This document shows, piece after piece, positions 25,422-34,827 of a stretch of DNA of 64,000 nt. Under the pieces are notes generated by a model. That model ran no database searches, was not told the DNA's origin, and saw only the letters and a list, made by a program, of their open reading frames with translations. Position 1 is the stretch's first letter. Each line of letters starts with the position of its first letter. The translations under genes and the position numbers were made by a program. This DNA is from Planococcus liqunii (lineage in GTDB: Bacteria > Bacillota > Bacilli > Bacillales_A > Planococcaceae), in the NCBI RefSeq assembly GCF_030413595.1, contig NZ_CP129238.1, positions 3,224,001-3,288,000 of the forward strand. The letters are read 5' to 3'.

Positions 25422-27428
25422 ATGAGTGAATTGCAAGACCTACTATCGAATAATCTCGTTTTCAACCACATCCCTTTTCCCATTATCATTATGGACAAAG
25501 ACGGGCTTGTTGTATGGTGCAACCGCCATGCAGAACGTGTTTTCCAAGTCGAATCCAGTTCCATTAAAGGGCAACTTTATCCTTATATGAACCCTGAAAA
25601 AGCTGCACTTTATAAACATTCTTGGGAAACGATTTTACATAGCAAGGAACCTGTCCGGTTTGAAGACGTGGAAGTTGGTTTAGGCACCGGCGGGCATACA
25701 TATACGACAATCGTCACAAAATCGTTTGCCGCAGACGGCGAACAGTTTATCATGTCCATTTTTGAAGTGGATGAAGCGGATGAAGAAGGCTCAGCAAGCA
25801 GAGAATTGAACAGCTTGCGAAACGGACTGGACGACTCGTTCATGCTTTTGTATTTTGATGAAGACTTCCTGATTACGTATGCCAATCCCCTGTTTTTGAA
25901 ATTAAGCAAATGGACACCGAAACGCATACTCGGAAAACCAATCTGGCAAATGTTCGGCGAAGCCGGCGAAGATGTTCATTTTGTTGAAACACTGACTGCG
26001 ACGCTGAAAAACGGCAAAGTCTGGAATGGGCAAGCCAAGAAATTGAAAAAAGACGGCGACGTCTATTGGGTGGATTTAACCGCCATTCCCATGCAGGTCA
26101 AAGGCGATGACACGTATTACATTTTCCTGGAGAAAGATATTACAGCCTCCAAAAAGGCGCAGCACCATCTAGAAGCCATCGCTTTTATCGATCCCATTAC
26201 GGGCCTTGAAAACCGGCACCGTTTGGAGCAGGTGGTTAATGAATTCATTGAAGAACGCAAGCACTTCTCTTTTGTATACATGGACATTGACCGTTTTTAC
26301 ACATTGCAGGATGTATCGGATACCGATACGGAAAACGAACTTCTTGTTGAATTCACGAAACGTTTGCGGATGTATTTCTCCGACTCAATCATTACCCGCG
26401 CAGGACTGCATGAATTTGCATTGGTGACGCCGCTCAGCAATTGGTTTATCGAAGGGTTCCTTCACTATTTGCAGCAGCATCCTATCTATATGCACGGCAC
26501 CGCAATTCCATTGACCGTCAGCGGAGCGATTACACGGTATCCGGAAGACCAGCAATCGTTTGTCCATTTGATCAAAGCTTCGCATGCGACAATCAAAAAA
26601 GTGAAAGAACGCGGCGGCAGCGCCATTTCCGCCCTTACTTCCGATGACCACGAGCGCCTTAACCGCACTTCCCTTATTGAACGGCGCCTGATCCATGCAC
26701 TGGACCGCCGCAACCTGCGCCTGCTTTACCAGCCTCAAGTCAATTTGAGCACCGGCAAAGTGGAGGGCGTGGAAGCGCTCGTGCGATGGGAAGACTCGGA
26801 AATCGGCATTGTGACACCGGATGAACTGATTCCCATCGCTGAAGAAAGCGGCATGATTCATGAAATTGGCAAATTCGTTCTTGAAACAGTCTGCGCTCAG
26901 CAGAAAGAATGGAAATCACGCGGCATCGATTTGAACGTCAGCATCAACTCTTCAATCCGGGAATTCCGGGATAAGGACATGGCTAAAGTTTTTCTGGAGC
27001 AGCTTGCACTGAATGAAGGAGTCGCAAACTCGCTGACAATTGAAATCACCGAGAAATTCGCTTTGGAAGCAGAAGCGGAACAATCCATCATCAAACAGAT
27101 GAAACAGCTGCACCAAGCCGGCATTTCTTTCTCGCTAGACGATTTTGGCACAGGCTATGCATCGTTCCGTTATATGCTCCTGCTCCCGATTTCAAGTTTA
27201 AAGATCGACCGTGACATCATCCAGTCCATTACAAAGCAGGAAAAAATGCAGAAAATGATCAAAGGCATGATCCAATTCGGCAAGAGCTTGGATTTCCAGG
27301 TAACCGCCGAAGGCGTTGAAACCAATGAACAGCTTGAATTGCTTCGCGTCATGGACTGCGATATCATCCAAGGCTATATTTCCGGGCGCCCGATGGAAGC
27401 CCATGATCTGGAAAAGTGGTTGAACTAA
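25422..27428 (+). CDS. PAS-PAS-GGDEF-EAL protein, predicted c-di-GMP phosphodiesterase
   Basis: A 668-residue soluble protein. Two PAS domains (about 10-115 and 130-250, with a PAC-type end YYIFLEKDITASKKAQ) lead to a GGDEF domain (about 255-415) whose active site reads RAGLHEF instead of GGDEF, so it is not expected to make c-di-GMP. The EAL domain (about 425-660) keeps every key residue: EALVRW, NVSINSS, ITEKFAL, LDDFGTGYASF, KIDRD, AEGVET and QGY. It should hydrolyse c-di-GMP under PAS sensing, the dead GGDEF perhaps binding GTP. ATG 25422 has AAAGGAG 9 bases upstream; another ATG lies at 25401. Confidence 0.92.
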   Translation: MSELQDLLSNNLVFNHIPFPIIIMDKDGLVVWCNRHAERVFQVESSSIKGQLYPYMNPEKAALYKHSWETILHSKEPVRFEDVEVGLGTGGHTYTTIVTKSFAADGEQFIMSIFEVDEADEEGSASRELNSLRNGLDDSFMLLYFDEDFLITYANPLFLKLSKWTPKRILGKPIWQMFGEAGEDVHFVETLTATLKNGKVWNGQAKKLKKDGDVYWVDLTAIPMQVKGDDTYYIFLEKDITASKKAQHHLEAIAFIDPITGLENRHRLEQVVNEFIEERKHFSFVYMDIDRFYTLQDVSDTDTENELLVEFTKRLRMYFSDSIITRAGLHEFALVTPLSNWFIEGFLHYLQQHPIYMHGTAIPLTVSGAITRYPEDQQSFVHLIKASHATIKKVKERGGSAISALTSDDHERLNRTSLIERRLIHALDRRNLRLLYQPQVNLSTGKVEGVEALVRWEDSEIGIVTPDELIPIAEESGMIHEIGKFVLETVCAQQKEWKSRGIDLNVSINSSIREFRDKDMAKVFLEQLALNEGVANSLTIEITEKFALEAEAEQSIIKQMKQLHQAGISFSLDDFGTGYASFRYMLLLPISSLKIDRDIIQSITKQEKMQKMIKGMIQFGKSLDFQVTAEGVETNEQLELLRVMDCDIIQGYISGRPMEAHDLEKWLN

Positions 27429-27430
27429 TT

Positions 27431-27477
27431 TAAAATCGGTATGGCCCTGGCATTAATCCGGGGTCATACCGATTTTT
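27431..27477. terminator. Bidirectional terminator between GGDEF-EAL gene and thrE pair
   Basis: AAAATCGGTATGGCCC (from 27432) pairs with GGGTCATACCGATTTT with a single mismatch. The stop codon of the leftward gene (27453-27455) lies in the loop. Confidence 0.85.
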
Positions 27478-27920
27478 CGTTGTATCCGTTTTGCTTGCTG
27501 CTTAAATACCGCTTGCATCAGCACTTCCGCAAAGACAAGCCCCATCGCGACAGCTCCTGAAATCATCAAGGCTTCAGAAGCGAATTTAATGGCTTCCAGG
27601 TAATTATTTTCTACAATATTTCGCATGGCATTATACGCTTTGCTTCCCGGAACGAGCGGAATGATGCCGGCAACACTGAAAATAATCATTGGCATCCGAA
27701 ACTTTTTCGCCAATAAATGCGCCACAAGCGCCACGCCGAACGCCCCGGCAAAAGTAGCCTGGACAGGATCGCCCAGCAAAAGCTCGTAACTCCGGTAAAT
27801 CAGCCAGCCGGTCATGCCGACCAGCCCACAGCTGATTAAAGTGCGGCGCGGTGTATTGAAAATCACGCCAAAGGCGCCAGCTGCCAAAAAACTTAGAAAC
27901 GCCTCTAATGGCCAATTCAT
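27453..27920 (-). CDS. Threonine/serine exporter, small subunit (ThrE_2/YjjB-like)
   Basis: A 155-residue protein with four or five membrane helices. It has FGVALVAHLLAKKFRMPMIIF followed by GIIPLVPGSKAYNAMRNIVE, the conserved P-L-V-P-G-x-x-x-Y/L motif also found in the larger partner. It corresponds to the C-terminal half of one-piece ThrE exporters. It forms the export channel together with the upstream 251-residue subunit, 11 bases away. AGGAGG precedes the ATG. The substrate (Thr, Ser or another small acid) is inferred from the family. Confidence 0.85.
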   Translation of the reverse strand: MNWPLEAFLSFLAAGAFGVIFNTPRRTLISCGLVGMTGWLIYRSYELLLGDPVQATFAGAFGVALVAHLLAKKFRMPMIIFSVAGIIPLVPGSKAYNAMRNIVENNYLEAIKFASEALMISGAVAMGLVFAEVLMQAVFKQQAKRIQRKIGMTPD

Positions 27921-27931
27921 TCCATCTCCTC

Positions 27932-28687
27932 CTAAAATGATAATACGAGCGCGATGCCGCCCCCGATGGCAAATGCCGTCAAGAATGCTTCGGCCCCTTT
28001 TGACAACCCGGAAACAAAATGACCGGCCATCAAATCACGCACGGCATTGGTAATGAGCAGGCCTGGGACCAGCGGCATGATCGATCCGATGATGATGGTA
28101 TCCCGGTCAATGCCAAACCCGGAGTAGACAGCTAATATGGCCAATATCCCGATCGCCAGAGACCCGATAAATTCCGCAAAAAACTTCACCCGGGTTCTTT
28201 CCAAAATCGTCTCTACGATAATAAATCCCGTACCTCCAAAAACAAACGCAAACGGCAAATCATTCCAGCTGCCGCCAAGCAAAATCAAAAAACAGCCGCT
28301 TGCTGTGGCAGCTGCCAGGATTTGCAGCCACATGTTAAATTTGTAATTGGTTTGGTCGATTCCCTCTAATTCCTCATACGCTTGCTGAAGCGTCAACTCT
28401 TGTGCAACCAGTTTCCTTGAAACTGCATTGACCAGCGCTACCCGCTCTAAATCGGTTTGGCGTGCATTGATGCGGACAAAACGAGTTGGGAGTTCGTCGC
28501 TCGGTGAAAACATAATGCCGGTCGGCGTCACAAAACAATGGGAATTCGTCATTTTTTGTGAAACAGCCATCCGGATCATCGTGTCTTCCACGCGATACGT
28601 TTCCGCCCCATTTTCCATCAATATTTTACCTGCTAGCAAAAAACAATCCAGGGCAAGCTCGCGCCTTGTTTCTCCAGTTTGAACCAC
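27932..28687 (-). CDS. Threonine/serine exporter, large subunit (ThrE/DUF1212, YjjP-like)
   Basis: A 251-residue protein. The cytosolic N-terminal region (about 1-115) has ETYRVEDTMIRMA and CFVTPTGIMFS, typical of DUF1212. Five membrane helices follow, with IIGSIMPLVPGLLITNAVRDL (P-L-V-P-G motif) and GHFVSGLSKGAEAFLTAFAI. It pairs with the 155-residue protein encoded next. GTG 28687 is supported by AGGGGGG 7 bases upstream. Homologous pairs export succinate in E. coli and Thr/Ser in corynebacteria, so the substrate is uncertain. Confidence 0.87.
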   Translation of the reverse strand: MVQTGETRRELALDCFLLAGKILMENGAETYRVEDTMIRMAVSQKMTNSHCFVTPTGIMFSPSDELPTRFVRINARQTDLERVALVNAVSRKLVAQELTLQQAYEELEGIDQTNYKFNMWLQILAAATASGCFLILLGGSWNDLPFAFVFGGTGFIIVETILERTRVKFFAEFIGSLAIGILAILAVYSGFGIDRDTIIIGSIMPLVPGLLITNAVRDLMAGHFVSGLSKGAEAFLTAFAIGGGIALVLSF

Positions 28688-28787
28688 TTGCTTTCCCCCC
28701 TAAATTTTACCCCGTTCAACGGACAATCAGCGGAAGATGAGCGATCCCCCGCTGATTGATTTCATTTTATTCCTCATGATAGCGTAT

Positions 28788-28828
28788 TTCATCAAAAAAT
28801 TAAACGCCCCCGAATTACAGGGGCGTTT
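28788..28828 (-). terminator. Terminator of the zinc alcohol dehydrogenase gene
   Basis: AAACGCCCC / GGGGCGTTT with an 8-9-base loop. On the minus strand it is followed by AATTTTTTG. Confidence 0.8.
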
Positions 28829-28859
28829 GATCCTCCGAAATTATAGCATACTTTCAGCT

Positions 28860-29999
28860 TTACGGTTTCAAGACGACTTTCGTACAATCATCTGTATGGT
28901 CATTGAAAATTTGGTAAGCGTCGCTCGCTTTTTCAAGCGGCATGATGTGTGAAATGATTTCACGCGGATCAAACTCGCCGTTTTCAATTTTTTCATAAAG
29001 CATCGGCATCAAATGAATGACCGGCGCTTGGCCCATTTTCATCGTCACATTGCGTTCGAAAAGGTGGCCCAACGGGAATTGGTTGTAATTCAATCCGTAA
29101 ACACCTGTCAATTGGATAACTCCAAACTTGCTGACGGCATCTTTCGCCGTTTTAATGGCGCTTAAGGTACCGCCTTGAAGGAACAGCTTCTGCTGAACGG
29201 CTTCAGCCGGGGATTTCTTGCCATCCATCCCTACACAGTCGATGACGACGCGCGCGCCGCCGCTTGTAATTTCATGGATGAACGCACCCATATTGTCATG
29301 CTGCGAAAAATCGAACACTTCTACGTTATTGATTTTTTTTGCCAAATTCATGCGATATGGAATTTCATCCACTGCAATAACGCGCTTAGCTCCCTGCATC
29401 CAGGCAAATTTCTGCGCCATCAGCCCAATTGGCCCACAGCCTAGGACAACTACCGTGTCTCCTGGTCTTACTCCTGCATTTTCAACACTCCACCAGGCGG
29501 TTGGCAATACATCCGATAAGAACAGCAAGGATTCGTCTTCAAGCTCCGACGATTCCGGAATCACTAGAGGCATGAAATTGCCATACGGAACGCGCAGGTA
29601 TTCAGCTTGGCCTCCTTGGTAATCGCCGTAGCGCTCTGTCAGGCCGAAATAGCCTCCAGTATCAAAATGCGGATTGCCGTTCGAGTTATCGCATTGGCTT
29701 TCCATGTCATGGCTGCAATAGAAGCATTGGCCGCAACTGACGTTGAACGGCAATACGATGCGGTCGCCTTTTTTCACCTTTGTTACGTCAGGGCCCACTT
29801 CTTCTACAATCCCCATCGGTTCATGGCCAATGACTGTATCTTTTGTCGTCGGTAGTGCACCTTGATAAATATGCAAATCTGTTCCACAGATTGCCGTCGA
29901 AGTGATTTTGACAATAATGTCTTCTCTTTTTTGGATTTCTGGATCTTTCACGTTTTTCACTTGCATGTCTTTTGTGCCTTGAAAAGTTACCGCTTTCAT
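28860..29999 (-). CDS. Zinc-dependent alcohol dehydrogenase (glutathione-independent formaldehyde dehydrogenase-like)
   Basis: A 379-residue medium-chain dehydrogenase. Catalytic zinc ligands: Cys in AICGTDLH, then GHEPMG. Structural zinc Cys cluster: CGQCFYCSHDMESQC. Nucleotide-binding VVVLGCGPIGLMAQ with IAVDEIPYR (Asp, NAD-type). The 20-residue loop NGNPHFDTGGYFGLTERYGD is characteristic of the formaldehyde-dismutase/threonine-dehydrogenase-like branch. It oxidises an alcohol or aldehyde; the substrate is unconfirmed. ATG 29999 has GGAGGG 6 bases upstream; the frame extends to 30065 without a better site. Confidence 0.88.
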   Translation of the reverse strand: MKAVTFQGTKDMQVKNVKDPEIQKREDIIVKITSTAICGTDLHIYQGALPTTKDTVIGHEPMGIVEEVGPDVTKVKKGDRIVLPFNVSCGQCFYCSHDMESQCDNSNGNPHFDTGGYFGLTERYGDYQGGQAEYLRVPYGNFMPLVIPESSELEDESLLFLSDVLPTAWWSVENAGVRPGDTVVVLGCGPIGLMAQKFAWMQGAKRVIAVDEIPYRMNLAKKINNVEVFDFSQHDNMGAFIHEITSGGARVVIDCVGMDGKKSPAEAVQQKLFLQGGTLSAIKTAKDAVSKFGVIQLTGVYGLNYNQFPLGHLFERNVTMKMGQAPVIHLMPMLYEKIENGEFDPREIISHIMPLEKASDAYQIFNDHTDDCTKVVLKP

Positions 30000-30065
30000 C
30001 CATATCCCTCCGTTTTTTTCAGAATACTTTTCTTCTTCCCTTTTTCTGCTAATGGAAAACGTCAT

Positions 30066-30101
30066 AAAAAAACAGACGAAGAACTTCTTCGCCTGTTTTC
30101 C
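30066..30101 (-). terminator. Terminator of the beta-propeller gene
   Basis: AACAGGCGAAGAA / TTCTTCGTCTGTT with a short loop, followed on the minus strand by TTTTTTT. Confidence 0.85.
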
Positions 30102-30103
30102 GC

Positions 30104-32251
30104 TTAATAGCTTAAGGTATTCAATAAACTAAAGGTATCGGTTTCGTAACTTTTCACTTCGCTGTTTGCTACGGTAAACAAGGTATCTCCGATGGATAGG
30201 ATGCGCTGGACGCTCGTTTCCCACTCTTCATAGGGCATATCGGATTTCGACATCAAATTGGCTGCTTCGCTGATGCCTTCCGGCGTGATGGTATAAACCA
30301 TCGCACCTTGTGCTTCAAAGTTAACATCGCCCCCGGCCGCTTCTTCGTACATCGTCACCGGGAAACCGAATAGATCCGATTCCGGATGGACGAATAAGGC
30401 TTTGTGGTCGTATTGCAAAGGTGAATAAGTGCCGCGCCCACCGATGATTTCCGTATCCTTTTCCTTTGGATTGGCGAAATCGCTGACATCAAACAAAGAG
30501 ATTTTCATGCCCCCTGTAACGACCATCGGCTCTCCGTCTTTAACAGGTTCCAGTTTGGTGTCAGAGCCAAATCCGATCAAGTGATTTTCATCCAGCGGAT
30601 GCAGGTAATTGGAGAAGCCGGGTATTTTCAATTCGCCCAGAACTTTCGGAGAAGACGGAACCGAGACATCAATGACGAATAAAGGATCCGTTTCTTTGAA
30701 CGTCACCATATACGCTGTATCTCCGATAAAGCGGGCGGAATAGATTCGCTCCCCTTTAGCCAGGTCTTCTACAGACCCCACTTGCTTCATGCCACTATCG
30801 AGGATGAACAAATGATTTTTGGAAGGGGCGGCTTCATCCCATGCCACACCTTCAGTCGTCACGATCCGGAAATGCCCGCCGTACTCATCCATTGAAAATT
30901 GGTTGAGCAGCGTTCCGGTCACTTCATTTGATGCCTGGAACTGGACATCCGTCCCATTGAGCATGAACTTGAAGATTTCCGTATTGGCAAATTGCGGCAT
31001 CCAAATCGCCATGCTGGCGTCGCCTTCAACATTTTGTTCATCGATTGGCATATAATGAGACGCCGTTAAATACAACGATTCTTCTGTCATATACAACTGC
31101 TCGCTGCCGCCTAAAAAACCTTTTGTTGAAACGGCATTTTGCTCAGGCTTCGACAAGTCGATAGCCGTTATGATGCTGTAGCTGCCTTCCATCGACCCCG
31201 GCAAGATGGAAATACTCTCAAAAGCCATTGGCTGAAGCTCGCCATCTCCTTCGGAGTCATAGGTATGCGGCCGCAATTCGCCGTTGTCCTGTTCTTCAAT
31301 TGCCCAGAAATCAGGATACACATGGGTGACGTAATACAAAATATTGTTTGTCAGGCGTGCATTATTCAAATTGCCTTCTGTCCCAAATTCACGGAGTTCC
31401 TGCGGTGCTGCGGGGTCCGTGATATCGTAAAGATAAACAGATACCAGCCCGATTTGCGATTGATAATTTGGGATGGTGCCTTCAAACGGAATGGCTGTGT
31501 AACGGCTGCCGAGCACAACCAGTGTATCGCCTGATATAAACAGCTGCTGCGGATACATCTCCTGTTCGAATTTGATTTCGCTTGCGATGCTCATAGCTTC
31601 CGGATTGCGGACATCCGTAACGAGAACCCGGGAATCGCTGATCGAGTAGATGTATGAGCCGTCCGTTTTCACTAAATCAGCTTCGTCCACTCCTTCCACT
31701 TGGTTATTGGTGGTTGAATGTTCACCGCCGTTTTCTGCTCCTCCGCTGGTGGCGCTGCTGTCGGCGGACTCTTCCGTAACGCCGCCTTCATTGTTGAACA
31801 CGCCAGATTGTTCGTTGTTTTTCTGAAGTTCCAGCAACTGCGCAAAATAAGCTTTCAATTCTTTTTCGTTCGCCAGCGTTTTGATTTCTTCCTGGACGCT
31901 GAATGCCACTTCCTTAATATCCAACGACTTTAAAAAATCTCTTTGCAGTGCTGACTTTTTGATATGAAGTGTGTAATTGCCGATCGGAATTTGGGGAATC
32001 TCAATTGTTTTGCCGTTTTGATGGAGTGCCATTTCAACTTCAATCGGCTCCCCGTTTCCATCCGTCAAGTACAAATCCCCTCTTTCGATGGCTTCCGGAT
32101 CGAGCGCTGAAGAAAAGTTTGCCCGCCATCCTTGTTCCGCTAAGGCAACGGAAGATGCATTTACCGATACCTTATCGTTCATCCACACAAACGACAACGC
32201 AATAGCCGCAATGGCTGCTGCAACCAATAGCCAAATACTCCTTTTCTTCAT
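30104..32251 (-). CDS. Secreted beta-propeller domain protein (PF09826-like)
   Basis: A 715-residue protein with an N-terminal membrane helix (residues 5-23) as signal or anchor. A small N-terminal domain follows (about 35-115, a bacterial Ig-like SbsA fold by appearance: ANFSSALDPEAI), then a Ser/Glu/Gly-rich linker (about 150-180). A long repeating beta-propeller runs from NNQVEGVDEADLVKTDG onward. That NQV-x-GVDE-x-D-x-VKTDG block is the family signature. Repeats such as VYLYDITDPAAP and LFVIDVSVPSSPKVLG show blade periodicity. Its biochemical role is unknown. It is monocistronic; GGAGG sits 5 bases before the start. Confidence 0.85.
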   Translation of the reverse strand: MKKRSIWLLVAAAIAAIALSFVWMNDKVSVNASSVALAEQGWRANFSSALDPEAIERGDLYLTDGNGEPIEVEMALHQNGKTIEIPQIPIGNYTLHIKKSALQRDFLKSLDIKEVAFSVQEEIKTLANEKELKAYFAQLLELQKNNEQSGVFNNEGGVTEESADSSATSGGAENGGEHSTTNNQVEGVDEADLVKTDGSYIYSISDSRVLVTDVRNPEAMSIASEIKFEQEMYPQQLFISGDTLVVLGSRYTAIPFEGTIPNYQSQIGLVSVYLYDITDPAAPQELREFGTEGNLNNARLTNNILYYVTHVYPDFWAIEEQDNGELRPHTYDSEGDGELQPMAFESISILPGSMEGSYSIITAIDLSKPEQNAVSTKGFLGGSEQLYMTEESLYLTASHYMPIDEQNVEGDASMAIWMPQFANTEIFKFMLNGTDVQFQASNEVTGTLLNQFSMDEYGGHFRIVTTEGVAWDEAAPSKNHLFILDSGMKQVGSVEDLAKGERIYSARFIGDTAYMVTFKETDPLFVIDVSVPSSPKVLGELKIPGFSNYLHPLDENHLIGFGSDTKLEPVKDGEPMVVTGGMKISLFDVSDFANPKEKDTEIIGGRGTYSPLQYDHKALFVHPESDLFGFPVTMYEEAAGGDVNFEAQGAMVYTITPEGISEAANLMSKSDMPYEEWETSVQRILSIGDTLFTVANSEVKSYETDTFSLLNTLSY

Positions 32252-32309
32252 AGTCGCCTCCGCCTTTCAAACCGCTCTTTTCCCATTAGACAGGAAATAC
32301 CGGAAAAAG

Positions 32310-33506
32310 TTACAGAATTCCTTCGATATTTTTCAGGCTCGATTGGAAGGTCTGGAAAAACACATCAGGAGCATGCACTGTTTTTCCGCCGCCTTGTGCT
32401 AGCTGGGCATTCCCGCCGCCCTTTCCATCAGTCAACTGAAGAAGTTCCTGCAGGACATTTTTCATATTGCCTTCCGCTTGTTCGCCTTTCGCACAAACAA
32501 AACGAATGCTTTCGTCTTCAGTAATCAAAAACAGCAGCACCGCTTCAGGGTGCTGGGCGACCGTCAGCCGAGCCAATTGCTGCACTTCTTTCACTGGCCG
32601 GCTGGAAAATACTTGATGGATGATTCCGGTGCCGCTCTCCGGCTGAATCATCTGTGCTTCTGCTTCGAGCAATTTTGTGCGCAATTCTTTCATTTCCTTG
32701 TCTTGTTCCGCTTTTTCACGCAGCAGTGCATCCGCCGCTGTCGGCAAATCAGCCAGCGGGGCGTTGAGTTTTTGCACCAATTCATTGGTTTGATCGAGCA
32801 GCAAATCGAAATGGTCCATTGCCCGGTTTCCGCATAAGAAATACACACGGGTGCCGCCTTTCGCCTTTTCTGTCCCGATAATTTTGATCATTCCGATGTC
32901 TGCTGTATTTTTGGGATGGGTGCCGCCGCACGCATTTAAGTCGACTCCATCAATTTTCACCAGCCGAATCTCTCCGCTTACCGCCGGCGGCTTTCTTAAA
33001 GCCATCGTCTGCGCCTCCACGTCTGAAACCCATTGTGTGGAAATCGGCAGGTGTTTCCGGATGATTTCATTCGCTGCCCGTTCCGCCTGCTGCAGCTGGA
33101 TATTGGAAATCTGCGTTGCATTCAAATCGATCGATACCCGCTCTTCCCCTAAATGGAAACTGGCCGTCTTCAAGTGATGATGATCGTCCAAAACGGCACT
33201 TAAAACATGCTGGCCGGCATGCTGCTGCATATGGTCCCAGCGGCGATTCCATTCAATTTCCGCTTTAAAGCTTCCTGTTGGCAGCGGATCCGCCGTGTAA
33301 TGCCGGATTTCATCTTTAACGCTCTGCACATCCACCACCCGTACTTCGCCAATATAGCCGGTATCGGACGGCTGCCCGCCTCCTTCTGGATAAAAACAGG
33401 TTTGATCCAAAACGGCATAAGTTCCGTTTTCGTCTTCACCGCTTGCAACGATATTGACTATTGCTTGCGAAAGTTCCGAATCCTCGTAATAAAGCCTTGA
33501 TGTCAT
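32310..33506 (-). CDS. Alanyl-tRNA editing protein, AlaX-L type with DHHA1 domain
   Basis: A 398-residue protein homologous to the C-terminal two-thirds of AlaRS. The beta-barrel domain contains TCFYPEGGGQPSDTG. The editing domain has the zinc motif HMQQHAGQHVLSA plus CGGTHPKNTADIG. A coiled-coil linker (EKAEQDKEMKELRTKLLEAE) leads to a DHHA1 domain ending DGKGGGNAQLAQGGG. It hydrolyses Ser or Gly mischarged on tRNA-Ala in trans. No catalytic AlaRS core is present. It is divergent from the lipid kinase. GAGGG precedes the ATG. Confidence 0.92.
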   Translation of the reverse strand: MTSRLYYEDSELSQAIVNIVASGEDENGTYAVLDQTCFYPEGGGQPSDTGYIGEVRVVDVQSVKDEIRHYTADPLPTGSFKAEIEWNRRWDHMQQHAGQHVLSAVLDDHHHLKTASFHLGEERVSIDLNATQISNIQLQQAERAANEIIRKHLPISTQWVSDVEAQTMALRKPPAVSGEIRLVKIDGVDLNACGGTHPKNTADIGMIKIIGTEKAKGGTRVYFLCGNRAMDHFDLLLDQTNELVQKLNAPLADLPTAADALLREKAEQDKEMKELRTKLLEAEAQMIQPESGTGIIHQVFSSRPVKEVQQLARLTVAQHPEAVLLFLITEDESIRFVCAKGEQAEGNMKNVLQELLQLTDGKGGGNAQLAQGGGKTVHAPDVFFQTFQSSLKNIEGIL

Positions 33507-33593
33507 AATAATAACCCTCTTTCTTTTTGAATAGCTCCCTCTCTTTAGTTTACAGGGAACGGTTTAGTGGAAAATAAGAAATGAAAAAGATTT

Positions 33594-33622
33594 AATCAGT
33601 GGGACGTTTCGTCCTCCTGATT
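33594..33622. other. Hairpin in the leader of the lipid kinase gene
   Basis: AATCAGTGGGACG / CGTCCTCCTGATT around a TTT loop, with one internal mismatch and no T-run after it. It may be a leader structure or a relic terminator. I could not match it to a known riboswitch. Confidence 0.4.
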
Positions 33623-33706
33623 ATCCTTTGGTGCAGCGAAACCTTGCTTGAACTAGAAGGCGTTTTCTGCCCTGTACTTTAAGTTAACTACTAGGAGGGT
33701 TTACGC

Positions 33707-34624
33707 ATGCCGAGATTTGAGCGTTCGGTTTTATTGTATAACGGCGCAGCAGGTGCGTCTACGAGCGAGACAGTCCTTCCTTTGGCCGTTCCGGCTTTGG
33801 CTAGAGCTTCCAAAAAGCTGGAACTGGTTCAAACCCATTCAAAAGAGGAATTTGAAGAAGCTTGTAAAATCGCGGCAGATTCAGCAGATGTTCTCTTTGT
33901 GGCCGGAGGAGATGGGACCGTCCATACTGCTGTCCAAGTGCTATCCAGCCTGGAAAAAGCTCCGATTCTTGGTATTCTTCCGAGCGGAACCTGCAATGAT
34001 TTTGCCCGTACGCTTACCATTCCGATGGCGCTTGACGCAGCCGCAGAAGAATTGATTGAAGGCGAAGTGAAAGAAATCGATTCCGCTCGGATCAACGATC
34101 ATTCGTTCTTGAATTTTGCCGGCATCGGGCTGATTGCCGACGCATCATTGAACATCGATCCGGACTTGAAAGACCGCTACGGCAAATTGAGTTATTTTAT
34201 GAGCGCCCTTCAAACCATGCGGCAGTCTGAAAACTTTTCTATTTTCATGGAAATCGATGGCGTCCATTATACGGAAGAAGGCGCCGCCGTGCTGATTATG
34301 AACGGCAAATCGATCGGCACCCATACATTCCCGCTCAGTACCATCGATCCGGCCGATGGCTTGCTTGATATATTTATCATCCAGACGCCGTCTATCGCCG
34401 CAATCCGCGAATGGTTTTCACTGTCACAGCCAGATGTTTCTCCTGAAGAATTAGACCATATCACCCATCACCAAGGAAAGCATATTGTCATCCGGACGGA
34501 AAACGAAATGGACGTGGATACGGACGGGGAAATTTACTTGAAAACACCGGTTACGATTGAAATCCAGCCGAAGAAATTGGAGATGCTCGTTCCAAGAACG
34601 CCGGAAGAAACTGCAATTTCATAA
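33707..34624 (+). CDS. Diacylglycerol kinase-family lipid kinase (DagK/YegS/BmrU type)
   Basis: A 305-residue cytosolic kinase. The nucleotide-binding signature VAGGDGTVHTA (G-G-D-G-T) is near residue 67, followed by LGILPSGTCNDFART (the P-x-GT-x-N-D-x-A-R motif). The C-terminal beta domain has the DPADGLLDIFII segment and the metal/lipid motif DVDTDGE. It transfers phosphate from ATP to diacylglycerol or a related lipid alcohol. TAGGAGG is well spaced from the ATG. The leader carries a hairpin at 33594-33622. The gene is followed by a 16-bp hairpin. Confidence 0.88.
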   Translation: MPRFERSVLLYNGAAGASTSETVLPLAVPALARASKKLELVQTHSKEEFEEACKIAADSADVLFVAGGDGTVHTAVQVLSSLEKAPILGILPSGTCNDFARTLTIPMALDAAAEELIEGEVKEIDSARINDHSFLNFAGIGLIADASLNIDPDLKDRYGKLSYFMSALQTMRQSENFSIFMEIDGVHYTEEGAAVLIMNGKSIGTHTFPLSTIDPADGLLDIFIIQTPSIAAIREWFSLSQPDVSPEELDHITHHQGKHIVIRTENEMDVDTDGEIYLKTPVTIEIQPKKLEMLVPRTPEETAIS

Positions 34625-34640
34625 AAGGCAGAGGAAAAAG

Positions 34641-34680
34641 GGCTGTCCAATAAGTCGAGTAATAGACTTATTGGACAGCC
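34641..34680. terminator. Hairpin after the lipid kinase gene
   Basis: GGCTGTCCAATAAGTC and GACTTATTGGACAGCC form a perfect 16-bp stem with an 8-base loop. The A-run lies on the left and only CCCCTTGC on the right, so termination efficiency for the kinase is uncertain. Confidence 0.65.
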
Positions 34681-34725
34681 CCTTGCTTCTAAAAAAGGAT
34701 GTGGTAATACTATTGCTCCTGTCTC

Positions 34726-34783
34726 TGCATCGCTGCGCTAGCTTCGAGACATGAAAAACCGTTGCATCGCTGCGCTAGCTTCG
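34726..34783. repeat. Direct 21-bp repeat TGCATCGCTGCGCTAGCTTCG
   Basis: Two identical copies, at 34726-34746 and 34763-34783, in the gap between two hairpins. The reverse complement recurs inside element 2 at 47023-47043. It appears to be an exchangeable module of the intergenic repeats. Confidence 0.7.
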
Positions 34784-34787
34784 TCGC

Positions 34788-34826
34788 AAAGGAGTTGTCC
34801 CAAATTATTTTTGGGACAACTCCTTT
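34788..34826 (-). terminator. Terminator of the lysine-degradation operon
   Basis: A 17-bp perfect stem, AAAGGAGTTGTCCCAAA with TTTGGGACAACTCCTTT, loop TTATT. It lies immediately after the acyl-CoA dehydrogenase stop. Confidence 0.8.
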
Positions 34827-34827
34827 C

